From VXRD01 sp965232265 (GTDB lineage: Bacteria > Latescibacterota > UBA2968), in assembly GCA_965232265.1 (NCBI GenBank), contig CBDDPH010000002.1, positions 2,604,001-2,668,000 on the forward strand: a stretch of 64,000 nucleotides of DNA, written 5' to 3'. The notes beneath the pieces are model-generated. The model was not told the DNA's origin and made no database searches. It saw only the letters and a list, made by a program, of their open reading frames with translations. The stretch's first letter is position 1, and every line of letters begins with the position of its first letter. Both the position numbers and the translations under genes were made by a program. Shown here one piece after another: positions 9,601 through 18,365 of the stretch.

Positions 9601-9877
9601 TGCCGACGCGCGCACTGGATCCACTCGATGAGGAACTGATGCTTTCAACACCCGACAGCGTGCCGAGGATTTCCTCGATGGGGCGCGTGATGAACCGCTC
9701 AATTTCTTCCGGCGAAGAGGAGGGGTAATTGACGGAAACAAAGATGCGCGGAAATGTCAGACTGGGCAGATATTCGAGTGGCAGCCTGAATAGGGAAATA
9801 AGACCCATCATCATAATACTGAGCACAATCATAATGGTGCTGATGGGTTTGTGAATGGCAAATTCACTGAGTTTCAT
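6623..9877 (-). CDS. RND efflux transporter permease (HAE1/AcrB-like)
   Basis: 1084 residues, the usual length of the AcrB/MexB class. The N-terminus KPISTIMIVLSIMMMGLISLFRLP is the first membrane helix; the RND signature SSPEEIERFITRPIEEILG follows. Two sets of membrane helices are interleaved with two large periplasmic loops, and the family proton-relay region is visible as MMGLMVAIGMLVDPAVVALENI. The pump would export drugs, lipids or metals with proton influx and needs a periplasmic adaptor and an outer-membrane channel. Neither partner gene is next to it. A good ribosome site (GGAAGGAGG) lies upstream of the ATG at 9877. Confidence 0.93.
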   Translation of the reverse strand: MKLSEFAIHKPISTIMIVLSIMMMGLISLFRLPLEYLPSLTFPRIFVSVNYPSSSPEEIERFITRPIEEILGTLSGVESISSSSSGSSARVGMEFAMDADMDLIGVHIRDRLDQVRADLPADVDRIDIRSFDTEDFPVLEYSLTWLGENNQELVNVFNQMILPRVQRLEGVANVALEGLREKDLLIEVDQKAMTAYKMDFRTINRALNNNNINVSAGYVTEGNKRLAVRSMGEFETVDQIRDLPIRPNLTLGDVANVTYDYPESRSFERLDGRPSLNLEVQKASTANMVDVCKLVRDELALIHAEVGKDRLRMHMVRDRSIDVTNSIASLSQSAILGGLLAVIAIFIFLRNFRSTLIIGSAIPISVLTVFLIMYFMRQSGSNITLNLISMMGLMVAIGMLVDPAVVALENIFRKRFEEGQDARHAALEGSDEIGLPVLAASLTTICVFIPVIFVTDSRTSLFMRDFAVTVIIAVIASFCIALSLIPLAASRAFKNDGQLLDRILKSIVGLVAALGLGAFIYYTDFSNIDYAGLWANFYKTISELPTFAKIGFPGAIALVVFLYFRYRSIGPKALYAKLVSSTLHYRWATLSVACVLLFIGNYIYGKVEQQPFRYQPSRAVRLTIEMPRSYDVDKAREIFKIAEDMLIPLKDELDIEAIGSRYSGRRGTRLTLYLTPADEGKLTTDEVQRKVIALLPKDIPGVRFKSGGGRGSSAVGAGVQLKGRNQETLAILAEDIETSMQGMPGVHEIQTSLESGTEEIRVTVNRERAQRYGLSPRDIANTIASALGSRGGSNFKTPDGEIDITVLLREEDRATLEQLKTTEFESDNGGMVTFSSLANFDLTTGRNTIQREDRMSTVTVFANTDQQAVFRVGQIMKMRMEGVPLPKGYTYEMDRRFRSMNAEQNQDYETLILALILIYIIMASLFESYVHPLTIMFCIFFAFIGVALGLYTFKIAMDSNAKYGLLVLFGIVVNNGIVLVDHINRYRKHGLTRRDAIIRGGQDRLRPIMMTATTTIIGLMPLVVPMLFGNAEGTSRRWGPIGLVVISGLSISTILTLVLLPTVYSLMDDLSQFAKRVTAVARAQ

Positions 9878-9966
9878 GACCCCTCCTTCCTGCTAATACA
9901 ATAGGCGCGTCAATTCATTGTTAGCTTTGACGAAAATAGTCGTACGATTGTTCCCAGATAGAGATT

Positions 9967-10476
9967 TCAAACAATGGTTTCCACAAACGCAATGCTGTCG
10001 GGATCGAGGCGGCGGTAATCTGCGATCTCGTAGCGGTTGCCATCGGCGTCTCGCAGGATCACGCGCACGTCGTCAATGACGCGTACGTCGCGCTTGCTGC
10101 TGGGGATTTCAAATACGCGATGCCCGCGATCTGTTTCCACATCCCATGTGGGGACGTGAAAATTGGAAACGATGCTGTTTATTTTTAGAATACGCGGCAT
10201 AAAATACGCCTGTTCGAGTGCTATTTCCAGTGCATCTCGGCTGTCTGAGTCGAGATCGGTCAGGTCGCGCACAATGCCAATTTCGCTGCCGTCTGAATCG
10301 TGGAGCACGATGAATTTTGTGGGCGCATTGAGGGGAAATGCGCGTTGCACGCCAATCCGCTCGTGGATTTCACCGCGCAGGTCGAGTGTGAGATCGTCAA
10401 AATCGTCGAGATACAGACACATGTCGCGGGGCGCGAGAAGGGAGAGGTCGCCGGTTATGTTGGGGCGTGAAGACAT
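9967..10476 (-). CDS. DUF1854 domain protein
   Basis: 169 residues, soluble, no signal peptide. The pattern matches DUF1854: an early LLAPRDMCLYL, a central FPLNAPTKFIVLHDSDGSEIGIV with LTDLDSDSR, and YFMPRILKINSI followed by WDVETDRGHR and a terminal ADYRRLDPDS. Proteins of this family are found with an ABC exporter of the type encoded just upstream, and in some genomes the pair is linked to cyanophycin metabolism. Here no cyanophycin gene is nearby. The gene follows the exporter by 81 bp on the same strand, so a shared transcript is likely. Molecular function unknown. Confidence 0.8.
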   Translation of the reverse strand: MSSRPNITGDLSLLAPRDMCLYLDDFDDLTLDLRGEIHERIGVQRAFPLNAPTKFIVLHDSDGSEIGIVRDLTDLDSDSRDALEIALEQAYFMPRILKINSIVSNFHVPTWDVETDRGHRVFEIPSSKRDVRVIDDVRVILRDADGNRYEIADYRRLDPDSIAFVETIV

Positions 10477-10557
10477 TGATATACCTTTTATGAATCTAAT
10501 GAATCAGCGAATCGAAGCTGATAACGACTTTGGGGTGGAGCGGGGTTCGTCCATTCG

Positions 10558-12855
10558 CTACCACGCACGGAGTTTGGACAGTTCGGTTTGCATGCGGCAA
10601 AGACGTGCGTAAATACCATCGTAGGCGATGAGTTCAGCGTGTGATCCCATCTCGGCGAGTTCGCCTTTGTCGATGATAAAGAGGCGGTCTGCGTGTTTGA
10701 GCGTGGAGAGGCGATGGGCGATGGCAAAGGTCGTGCGCCCTTGCACGAGTCTGTAAAGGGCTTCCTGGATCTGTGATTCTGTCTCGGTGTCCATGCTGGA
10801 GGTGGCTTCATCGAGAATGAGAATGCGCGGGTTTCGCAGAATCGCGCGTGCAATGGAGATGCGTTGCCTTTCGCCGCCCGAGAGCCGAACGCCGCGTTCG
10901 CCTACGGGTGTGTCGTAACTATCGGGTAGGCGAAGAACAAATTCGTGGGCATTGGCTGTTTTGGCGGCTGCGACAATTTCATCGAGTGATGCATCGGGGT
11001 TGCCATAAGCGATGTTTTCGGCTATGGGGCCGTTGAAGAGAAAGGGGTCTTGCAGAACGACGCCGATCTGATCGCGCAGGGATTTGAGGGAGACATCGCG
11101 GATATCGCGCCCGTCGATTAAAATCGCGCCTTCTTCGATATCGTAAAATCTGCAAATCAAATTGATCAGGGTGCTTTTGCCCGCGCCAGAATGCCCGGCA
11201 AGGCCGATCATTTCGCCGGGTTCAACGGTAAAGTTGAGATTTTTGAGAACGGGTTTGCCGGTTTCGTAAGAAAATGTCACGTCGTCAAATTGGATGCGCC
11301 CTTCAATGGCGGGCATGGCATAGGCGGAGCGCCTGTCGGTTACGTCGGGTTGTGTGTCGAGCACTTCAAAGACGCGTTCGGCAGAAGATGCGGCGCGCTG
11401 GAAGCGGTGGTTGAGGCGGCAGAGGCTTTCAACCGGGCCGTAAAAACGCCACATGTACTGCGTAAATGCTACAAAGTTGCCCAGGGTCAATGCGCCGTCG
11501 AGAACTGAGGTGCCCCCCACGAGCCATATAATCAGCGTTCCGATAGATGTAATAAAAGCCATGACGGGGCTGAAGATGCTGCGAATGCCTGCAATTTTGA
11601 TTTCCCCCTTGAGGAGGTCTGCGCTGCGCGTCTGAAATTTACCCACTTCGCGGTTTTCCTGTGCAAAGGCTTTGACCACGCGCACGCCGGGAATGGTGTC
11701 GGCAAGGAGTGCGCTGATGGCAGCCCAACGCCGAAACAGGCCGCGATAGGTGCGATGCAGGTGGTGACCAAATTTGAGGGTTGCAATAATCAGGAAGGGA
11801 GTGGGGATTAAGACGAGGGTGGCGAGTTTCACATTGAGCGTGAAGAGAATGACGCATATAAAGGCGATGGTGACTATGTCGCGGATGATTTCTTGCAGGC
11901 CATCGCTGATAAAATCTTGCAGGCGGCCCACATCCTGGGTGATGCTGGCCATAATGGTGCCGGTTTCGCGTTCGTTGTAGAAGCTGAGAGAATGGCGGTG
12001 GAGGTGCTGATAGACCTCATTTCTGAGATTATAGGTGATTTTCTGTCCAAGAACGGATAGGATATACGAGCGTATGGCGCGAAGGCCCGATTGCGAGAGG
12101 TTGATCAGCAGGAGCAGGCCCACGAGGAAGTAGAGAATTTGGTATCCGGTTGGTATCCCAAATATGCTGTTTGTGATGTCGCGGAAGAAGGTCGTTTCAT
12201 AATTTGCCGAAGGTGCGAGTACACCATCGATGAGGTCGCGCATCAAAAGCGGTGGGGTAAGGCTAATAAAGGTTGAGGTGAGGAGCAGGGCAAGGCTCAG
12301 CGTTCCGAGTTTCCAGAAGGGACGCGCATAGGCGAGCAAGCGATACAGCAGTTTGCGGGTGTCGAGACAGTTGGTGCAGACGCCTATCCTGCGGGAAATG
12401 ATTGTGCCGCACACGTCACACCGCCTGCCCGAAATCGCGCGCCCAAGTTGGCCTTTGGCGATTTTATCTTCGGTTTTGCGTGCGTCTTTTACAAGGGCTT
12501 CAAGTCGGTGCGTTATCCGATTGAATTTCTGGTTCTGGCCTTTGGTAAATCGCGCGAGTGTGGCGCCTGTGGTTGCGGTGCGGACTTTGAGCAAGCTGTT
12601 GCCGAACAGGTCTTTGACTTCGAGATTGGTAATCTCTGAAAGTGGGATGCGCTCTGTGTGTGGTGTCACATCGCCGTTGGGGCTAATTGCAAACAGGTGT
12701 TTGTCTGTGGCGAGGAGATAGGCGGTTCCATACGTGCCATCGAGACGAATGTCGGTACTGGCCGATAATTGAACCGTTTCGTGCGATGGGATAAGGCCAT
12801 CCAAAATGTGTTGCGGAGGGATTTCCAGAAGATTTATTTCGGAAGCGTTTGCCAC
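10558..12855 (-). CDS. ABC exporter with N-terminal sensor-like domain and zinc ribbon (DUF1854-associated)
   Basis: 765 residues from a GTG at 12855 with CAGGAG upstream. Residues 1-130 form a PH/GRAM-like beta domain absent from ordinary exporters; around 150-170 two CxxC pairs (CDVCGT, CTNCLD) make a zinc ribbon. Residues ~175-480 are a six-helix ABC membrane domain of the MsbA type and ~500-765 an ATPase with Walker A GHSGAGKST, signature LSGGERQR and Walker B ILILDEATSS. It should work as a homodimer at the inner membrane, exporting a lipid or peptide-like substrate. This extended architecture and the neighbouring DUF1854 gene match the exporter type known from cyanophycin-linked loci. 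Confidence 0.88.
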   Translation of the reverse strand: MANASEINLLEIPPQHILDGLIPSHETVQLSASTDIRLDGTYGTAYLLATDKHLFAISPNGDVTPHTERIPLSEITNLEVKDLFGNSLLKVRTATTGATLARFTKGQNQKFNRITHRLEALVKDARKTEDKIAKGQLGRAISGRRCDVCGTIISRRIGVCTNCLDTRKLLYRLLAYARPFWKLGTLSLALLLTSTFISLTPPLLMRDLIDGVLAPSANYETTFFRDITNSIFGIPTGYQILYFLVGLLLLINLSQSGLRAIRSYILSVLGQKITYNLRNEVYQHLHRHSLSFYNERETGTIMASITQDVGRLQDFISDGLQEIIRDIVTIAFICVILFTLNVKLATLVLIPTPFLIIATLKFGHHLHRTYRGLFRRWAAISALLADTIPGVRVVKAFAQENREVGKFQTRSADLLKGEIKIAGIRSIFSPVMAFITSIGTLIIWLVGGTSVLDGALTLGNFVAFTQYMWRFYGPVESLCRLNHRFQRAASSAERVFEVLDTQPDVTDRRSAYAMPAIEGRIQFDDVTFSYETGKPVLKNLNFTVEPGEMIGLAGHSGAGKSTLINLICRFYDIEEGAILIDGRDIRDVSLKSLRDQIGVVLQDPFLFNGPIAENIAYGNPDASLDEIVAAAKTANAHEFVLRLPDSYDTPVGERGVRLSGGERQRISIARAILRNPRILILDEATSSMDTETESQIQEALYRLVQGRTTFAIAHRLSTLKHADRLFIIDKGELAEMGSHAELIAYDGIYARLCRMQTELSKLRAW

Positions 12856-12945
12856 AGATCAACTCCTGATAAAAAGAAAGTGTTTACTTACTTATTAAGT
12901 TACTGGAATTTGGCAAGTGCGTCAAGATAAGATAGGAGCGGTATC

Positions 12946-13017
12946 CGCAGGCATGTCCCTACGGGTGTAAGCAGGGATGGACGCAGGCATGTCCCTGCGG
13001 GTGTAAGCAGGGATGGA
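12946..13017. repeat. Tandem 36-bp repeat, two copies
   Basis: Units 12946-12981 and 12982-13017 differ at one base. Each contains CCCTGC and GCAGGG in inverted order and can fold. An inverted single copy occurs at 32200-32235. The repeat lies between the DUF1992 gene and the ABC exporter start. Confidence 0.85.
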
Positions 13018-13037
13018 CGCAGATGAAGAAAAGAGGA

Positions 13038-13778
13038 TCAGGTAGATTTAAGCATGCGCTGCCAGAGGGATGGCTTTTGAGCGCGTTGCCATGTTTTGAG
13101 ACGCGATTGCCAGTCGCGCGGGCGTTCGGGCAGGAGAGGGAAACGCTTTTGTATGTGTTCTCTCTGCGCTTCAATATTAACTCTGGCAATGGGCGGGGAT
13201 GCTGGCAGAAGGGAGCGGTTGGCGAGTTGCCGCTTTTTGCTGGCTTCGATATTTTCGCGCGCGAGGCGCAGGTTTTCGAGGTAGCGGTATCTCAGGTCGC
13301 GCACCCGCGCATTGTATTGTTTGCACAATTGGTCAAAGGTGCTGATGGTCTCAGGGAGATCAGACGCGGGTGGTGTTTCCGAATTGGGATGAAATTTTTC
13401 TGGTAGTGCATTCAGGCCGAGTGCTTTGCACATCTCTTTGTCGTCGGAAAATGTGCGGATGAGTGTTTGCGCGAGGGGGCGAATTGCTTTTTGCAATGGC
13501 GCGATTTTTTCGGTTGCGCGTCGCAGGTGCTCTTCAGCTTTTTTGAGGTGTTCTTCCGCGTCTTTGCGCTCCTGGAGGTGTGCGGGTAGCACGTTGTTGT
13601 CGCGCAGGATTTTGCCCGCCATGCGGTGTTCCGCATCCGGGCGAAAATACGCTTTTAAGTCGAGTGGCTTGCCTTTGCCGGGCATGTCGGTATCGTCTGA
13701 TACGGCGTCGCGCAGCATTTCATCGGGCGTGCGCCTTTCGGGCTTTCCATCGGGCGTGCGTCTGATTGTTTTGTCCAT
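13038..13778 (-). CDS. DUF1992 (DnaJ-homologue subfamily C28-like) protein
   Basis: 246 residues, highly charged, no signal or membrane segment. The conserved DUF1992 core is near residues 33-75 with GKGKPLDLKAYF and RMAGKILRDNNVLP followed by ERK. A long helical, probably coiled-coil section (residues ~70-190) follows. The family is named after the human DNAJC28 C-terminal domain but bacterial members lack a J domain, and none is seen here. Function is not established. A GGAGAAATATA ribosome site precedes the ATG. It stands alone between the enolase gene and the ABC exporter. Confidence 0.8.
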   Translation of the reverse strand: MDKTIRRTPDGKPERRTPDEMLRDAVSDDTDMPGKGKPLDLKAYFRPDAEHRMAGKILRDNNVLPAHLQERKDAEEHLKKAEEHLRRATEKIAPLQKAIRPLAQTLIRTFSDDKEMCKALGLNALPEKFHPNSETPPASDLPETISTFDQLCKQYNARVRDLRYRYLENLRLARENIEASKKRQLANRSLLPASPPIARVNIEAQREHIQKRFPLLPERPRDWQSRLKTWQRAQKPSLWQRMLKST

Positions 13779-13894
13779 TATATTTCTCCAGGAATTTGGC
13801 GGGTAAGCCAGTTGTGGAAAATATACCTTGAATTGAGTTCTATATCAAGAGGCAGAATGGCAATTATTTTTTCATTTCAAATAGGAGATTTTAC

Positions 13895-14926
13895 ATGATC
13901 ATTACACATGTTCGCGCAGTGCAACCGGAAGCAGATCGCGCGCCTGCTGGTTGGCGCGGAACGATTGGACAGATTCTGGTGCGGATTGATACGGATGATG
14001 GGTTGTCGGGATACGGTGTTGGTGGCGGCGGCCCGGCGGGTATTCACGTGGTTCAGACGGTGTTGCGCGAGGTCTTGATTGGCGCGAATGCCGGGGATGT
14101 CGAGGGATTGTGGGAGGCGATGTATCGCCATACCGCGGCTTATGGCCGCAAGGGGATTGCGATGATGGCGATTAGTGGCGTGGATTTGGCATTGTGGGAT
14201 TTGCGGGGCAAGCGGGCGGATAAACCGCTTGTCGAAGTGCTTGGGGGAACGCGAATGGCAGTGCCGTCGTATCGCACGGGGTGGTCTCGAGATGGTCTTG
14301 AGGGCGCACTCGCGCTGGGTTATAAGGCTTTAAAATTTGGCGTTGGCGGGATGGATCCCCACAGTGAATTGGATGCGATAGCGGATTTTTTTGCGGATGT
14401 GCGATTAGCTGTGGGTGACGATATTCAGTTGATGTGCGATGCGTCCATGTCGTGGGATGTGGAGGGCACGTTGCGCGCTGCGGATCGGTTGGCTGAGTTC
14501 AATTTGGACTGGTTGGAAGAGCCGCTTTTGCCAGAGGATTTTGACGGCTATGAACGGTTGATGCGCGAGAGTCCCATTCCCATTGCGAGTGGCGAGCACG
14601 AATATACGGCGCGCGGATTTGAGGATCTGATGCAGCGGGGGTTACACGCGATTTATCAACCGGATGTGTGCTGGTGCGGGGGATTGACAGAGTTGGTAAA
14701 AATTTACGCGTTGGCGAAGGCGTACAATACAGAGGTATGTCCGCATCGCGGGGGAGAGGTGTGGGCACTGCACGCGATTGTCGCACTCGATCCCGATCCG
14801 CTGGCTGAAAGTGAACGCCCATGGATGACGTGGGTGCGCGATCAGCCGCAAGTCATGGATGGCAAAATCGCGCCAGGTGAGGGGCTGGGGTTTGGGGTGT
14901 GGTTTGACGATGGCCTGTGGGAATAA
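13895..14926 (+). CDS. Mandelate racemase/muconate lactonizing enzyme family protein (enolase superfamily)
   Basis: 343 residues with an N-terminal capping domain and a (beta/alpha)8 barrel. The metal ligands fit the superfamily: Asp in LMCDASMSWD, Glu in WLEEPLLPED, Glu in ASGEHEYT. A Lys in ALKFGVGG is positioned as the base on the second strand, and a His in CPHRGGE occupies the general acid/base position on the seventh. This combination is found in sugar-acid dehydratases (rhamnonate, galactarate types). The AGGAGATTTTAC ribosome site supports the start. The symporter gene converges on it and could import the substrate, though that is inference. Confidence 0.88.
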   Translation: MIITHVRAVQPEADRAPAGWRGTIGQILVRIDTDDGLSGYGVGGGGPAGIHVVQTVLREVLIGANAGDVEGLWEAMYRHTAAYGRKGIAMMAISGVDLALWDLRGKRADKPLVEVLGGTRMAVPSYRTGWSRDGLEGALALGYKALKFGVGGMDPHSELDAIADFFADVRLAVGDDIQLMCDASMSWDVEGTLRAADRLAEFNLDWLEEPLLPEDFDGYERLMRESPIPIASGEHEYTARGFEDLMQRGLHAIYQPDVCWCGGLTELVKIYALAKAYNTEVCPHRGGEVWALHAIVALDPDPLAESERPWMTWVRDQPQVMDGKIAPGEGLGFGVWFDDGLWE

Positions 14927-14963
14927 CTCATTTAGCCCAGTGGATTTTCCATCGGTGCTTTTT

Positions 14964-16847
14964 TTATTTGTTGTAAAACGCTTCGCGCTGTGATGCCACG
15001 GCTTCGACGGGAACGGGTTTGGAAAGGCCGACTTTGAAGGCGAGCATCCACATGACAAAGATGCCGAAGAGCAGCATGAGGAGTTGCCAGACCCACAGCG
15101 AGGGCAAACCAAAAGGTGCCCAGGTCGCCGGGGTATTGGGATCGGAAAAGAGGGTGTTGCCGATCGTGGCAAAAGGCCCGAATCCAACGAGGAACCACAA
15201 AACGGTGAGGATCCACGCCGGTGTCACCCATTTCTTCTGGTCTTCGGTGAGGCCAGAGACGGCCTGGATGAAGGCGTGGTGTTTTTCGCGTTTTTTGCGT
15301 TCTCCGCTGTTTTCTGAGGCAAATTTCGAGACGAGCAGCGCAATGATCAAATTGGCGAAGATGCCCCAGCCCGCGCTGTGAATGGTGAGGGGAAATGCGC
15401 CCCAGGGCAGCCCAAATACGGCCACTGTGCGGTCGGTGAGGGTGACGGCAATCAGGCCGGCCACAAGGCCCCAGACCACGCCTTTGCGGGTGAGCCAGGG
15501 AAAGTAACACACGCCCATGAGAGCCGGGTACATCTGGAAGCCGTAGGCAACGGCCAGGCCGCCGAGCATGACGATGGCGCCGGTGAATTGCGCGGCGACA
15601 AAAAGCGCGACCACTGTGACGACGATGACGAAGATGCGCCCACAGAGTTTTTGCACGCTGTCCGATGCGTCGGGGGAGACGTATTGTTTGTAGAGGTCGC
15701 GGGTGACCATGCCCGAGAAGGTGGACATGTAGGCTGCGCCTGTGGATTGCATTGCGGCGAGGGCACAAACCGCGAGCAGGCCGACGAGCCAGGGCGCCGA
15801 GTCGGTGAGCAGGTTGATGAGTTGGGGGACGAGGTTTTTATCATTGGCGGATTCAAAAATGCCGTTTGCAATGAGGATGTTGCCCCCAATGCCCTGAAAG
15901 ATGGTGAAGGTGAAGAGGATGATGCCGATAATAATTGCGGATGCCACGACTTGCTGCCAGCGGAAGGGTTCGCTGGTTTTGTTGGAAAAGCACCACATGG
16001 AAAAGGCGGGTGAGGATTGGATGCCCATGAGCGCGAACATATAGGTGAGGCACATCATGCCGGTCCAAACGCTGCCCTGTGCTTCTGCCCCTGAAGATAC
16101 GGCTTGGATCGTTCCCGGCATAGCCACGATGTTTGAGTGCCCGGCGGGGGTGAGTTTTTGACCCGAGGCGAGGTCTTGTTTGACGTAGTTTGCAAGGCCG
16201 TCGGTAAATCCGCCCCAACCTCCTGCAAAGCTGATGGCGATGCCACCGAGGATGACAATGCCGAGCGCGAGCAAGATGCACTGGACGCAGTCAACATAGG
16301 CTACGGATCGAAGACCGCCGGATGCGACGTAGATTATAACAACGGCAGAGAGGGCGAACATGCCCATTTCAATGCCGATCATGCCGTCGGTGAGTACGTG
16401 GAAGAGGTCGCCAGAGGCGCGGAGCTGTACGCCGAGATAGGGTACTGAAAAGAGGAAGGCGACGAGAACCGTGAGCAGGCGCATGGCGTTGCCACCGTAG
16501 TAGGTGGTGTACATTTCGCCGGGGGTAATGTGTTCAAAAGCCCGTCCAACAACCCATTGGCGGCGCAAAAAGAGCACGCCGGTAAAGGGAATTGTGAGGG
16601 CATAGAAGGATGCGAATGCGTAGGGTAGGCCATCCGTGAGGATTTTGCCGGGGTGTCCCACAAAGGTCCAGCCCGAAAAGCTGGTGGCGGTGGCTGCGAG
16701 AACAAATACCCATAAGCCGATGTTGCGCCCGGCCACGAAGTAGTCGGTTGATGTACGTGAAGAAATGGCGCCTCTGACACCCCAGAAGAGGCAATACGCC
16801 CAGTAAAGTCCCACAAAAGCAAAAAGCCAGATGAGTTTAGCGTCCAC
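14964..16847 (-). CDS. Sodium:solute symporter (SSS family)
   Basis: 627 residues and about 13-14 membrane helices, longer than the ~500 of PutP because of a C-terminal extension. The N-terminal part DYFVAGRNIGLWVFVLAATATSFSGWTFVG is the diagnostic SSS stretch; ALAAMQSTGAAYMSTFSGMVTRDLY holds the serines that bind sodium in helix 8. It should import a solute with Na+ across the inner membrane. Family members carry sugars, proline, pantothenate or acids. Its position opposite a sugar-acid dehydratase-like gene suggests a carboxylate or sugar acid. Confidence 0.92.
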   Translation of the reverse strand: MDAKLIWLFAFVGLYWAYCLFWGVRGAISSRTSTDYFVAGRNIGLWVFVLAATATSFSGWTFVGHPGKILTDGLPYAFASFYALTIPFTGVLFLRRQWVVGRAFEHITPGEMYTTYYGGNAMRLLTVLVAFLFSVPYLGVQLRASGDLFHVLTDGMIGIEMGMFALSAVVIIYVASGGLRSVAYVDCVQCILLALGIVILGGIAISFAGGWGGFTDGLANYVKQDLASGQKLTPAGHSNIVAMPGTIQAVSSGAEAQGSVWTGMMCLTYMFALMGIQSSPAFSMWCFSNKTSEPFRWQQVVASAIIIGIILFTFTIFQGIGGNILIANGIFESANDKNLVPQLINLLTDSAPWLVGLLAVCALAAMQSTGAAYMSTFSGMVTRDLYKQYVSPDASDSVQKLCGRIFVIVVTVVALFVAAQFTGAIVMLGGLAVAYGFQMYPALMGVCYFPWLTRKGVVWGLVAGLIAVTLTDRTVAVFGLPWGAFPLTIHSAGWGIFANLIIALLVSKFASENSGERKKREKHHAFIQAVSGLTEDQKKWVTPAWILTVLWFLVGFGPFATIGNTLFSDPNTPATWAPFGLPSLWVWQLLMLLFGIFVMWMLAFKVGLSKPVPVEAVASQREAFYNK

Positions 16848-16990
16848 GAAAAGCCCTCCCTATTGTACAAATCTACACTTGAGCAACGTTCCCAAAGCCC
16901 GATCAAAAGATGCGATTATGTGCTCACATCATACGTTCTGATGTAAAAAATGGCAAATGGATATTGAGGCTCTACGAACCTCATTTTGAT

Positions 16991-18268
16991 CTACCATGCG
17001 ACCATTGCATCTTTGAACAAGGCTTCCAGGTCTTCGGCTTCTGCGGGGCGCGGTGAGAGCTTGGTGACGCGGTGTTGGGGGAGGGTGCCTTCGACGAGTG
17101 CGGGGATATCGCTTTCGGAGAAGCCGATTGCTGACAGACCATTGGGCACTTCGAGTTGCTTCATCAGGGCGACGATTTGATCGGCGAGGATGTGGCCCGC
17201 TTCGTCGGGAGATGCGCTGGAGATATCAGCGCCCATGATCTGGGCAGCCCGATGGTGACGGTCTGGTCGCGCGGGTCCCGTGAATCGAAAGACGGGCGGG
17301 GCGTTGAGGACGACGGACATGCCGTGTGGGATGATGGCGTGGTCTGTGATCATGCCTTTGGGTTTGAAGTCTCGCACCATACCTGAGACGGGATACGACA
17401 TGCCGTGGCAGAGGTGAACGCCTGCATTGCCAAAGCCGATGCCTGCGAGCGATGCGGCGAGGATCATTTGCGCGCGGGCTTCGTCATCGTCGGGGTTGCG
17501 TACCGCGCGCGGCAGGTATTGCGTGGTCATTTCAATGGCTTTGAGTGCCCACATGTCGGAAATGGGGTTGGCGCCCTGATAGGCGGGGCGTTGGATCGGG
17601 CGATTGGGTCTGGGGCGTTCGGTATAGGGGATGGCGGTGAAGGATTCGAGGGCGTGGCAAAGGACATCGAGGCCGGTTGCCGCCGCGATGGAAGGCGGCA
17701 TGGTGCGCGTGTTTTCGGGATCGACAATGGCGAGGTCGGGTTTGAGATAGCGGTGTGCGATGCCGGTTTTGATGTGGCGGTCAGAGAGGTCCATAATGGC
17801 GACGCCCGTGGTTTCGCTGCCCGTGCCGGCTGTGGTGGGTATGGCAAAGAGGGGTTTGACGGGGCCGGGAACGGGTTTGCCCTGGCCGATGGGCGCGTTG
17901 ATATAGGCAAAGAAGTCGTCGGGATAGGTTGCAAATAGATTGGCCGCTTTTGCAGTGTCAATAGATGAACCGCCCCCGATGGCGACATAGCCTTCGTAAG
18001 CGCCTTCTGTGGCGATGGCAATGGCGTCTTTGAAGGAGATATCTGTGGGTTCCACGCGGACGCGATCGAATAAATCGTATTCAATGCCTTCGGATTCCAA
18101 GCTCTCGCGTGCGGTTTGAACGGGGGGCAGATCGACGAGGTTGGAATCAGTGATGACGAGGACGCGCCTGAGGCCCATGTCGGATATGTCCATGCCGATC
18201 TCGTGCGTTGTTCCCACCCCAAAACGCAGGTTTGAGGCGCCCATTTGAAATGCGGTGTCTTTGTTCAT
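16991..18268 (-). CDS. Iron-containing alcohol dehydrogenase (HOT/ADHFE1-like)
   Basis: 425 residues of the group III metal-dependent alcohol dehydrogenases. The NAD-binding GGGSSIDTAKA and the loop PTTAGTGSET are typical, and the metal ligands are an Asp and His in GLDVLCHALE plus His residues in HLCHGMSYP and DHAIIPHGMS. The N-terminal LRFGVGTTHEIG and overall length resemble hydroxyacid-oxoacid transhydrogenase (ADHFE1), which oxidises 4-hydroxybutyrate with 2-oxoglutarate; plain alcohol or lactaldehyde oxidation is equally possible. It is a separate minus-strand gene, 143 bp from the symporter. Confidence 0.9.
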   Translation of the reverse strand: MNKDTAFQMGASNLRFGVGTTHEIGMDISDMGLRRVLVITDSNLVDLPPVQTARESLESEGIEYDLFDRVRVEPTDISFKDAIAIATEGAYEGYVAIGGGSSIDTAKAANLFATYPDDFFAYINAPIGQGKPVPGPVKPLFAIPTTAGTGSETTGVAIMDLSDRHIKTGIAHRYLKPDLAIVDPENTRTMPPSIAAATGLDVLCHALESFTAIPYTERPRPNRPIQRPAYQGANPISDMWALKAIEMTTQYLPRAVRNPDDDEARAQMILAASLAGIGFGNAGVHLCHGMSYPVSGMVRDFKPKGMITDHAIIPHGMSVVLNAPPVFRFTGPARPDRHHRAAQIMGADISSASPDEAGHILADQIVALMKQLEVPNGLSAIGFSESDIPALVEGTLPQHRVTKLSPRPAEAEDLEALFKDAMVAW

Positions 18269-18365
18269 GTGTTGATTCCGATAAGTAGTAGTTCTGATAT
18301 GGTTGATCTTTCAGGTGCATCGCCCAGGGTTCGCTAAGCGATGCACCGTAATTCGATCTCTTGCC

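Noticed and set aside
9161..9631. Plus-strand frame opposite the RND pump gene
   Set aside because: It is a mirror of a well-conserved gene and shows no motif or ribosome site.
12946..13017. Tandem 36-bp repeat as a CRISPR array
   Set aside because: The two units are directly joined without spacers, there are only two, and no cas gene is present. It fits an extragenic repeat.
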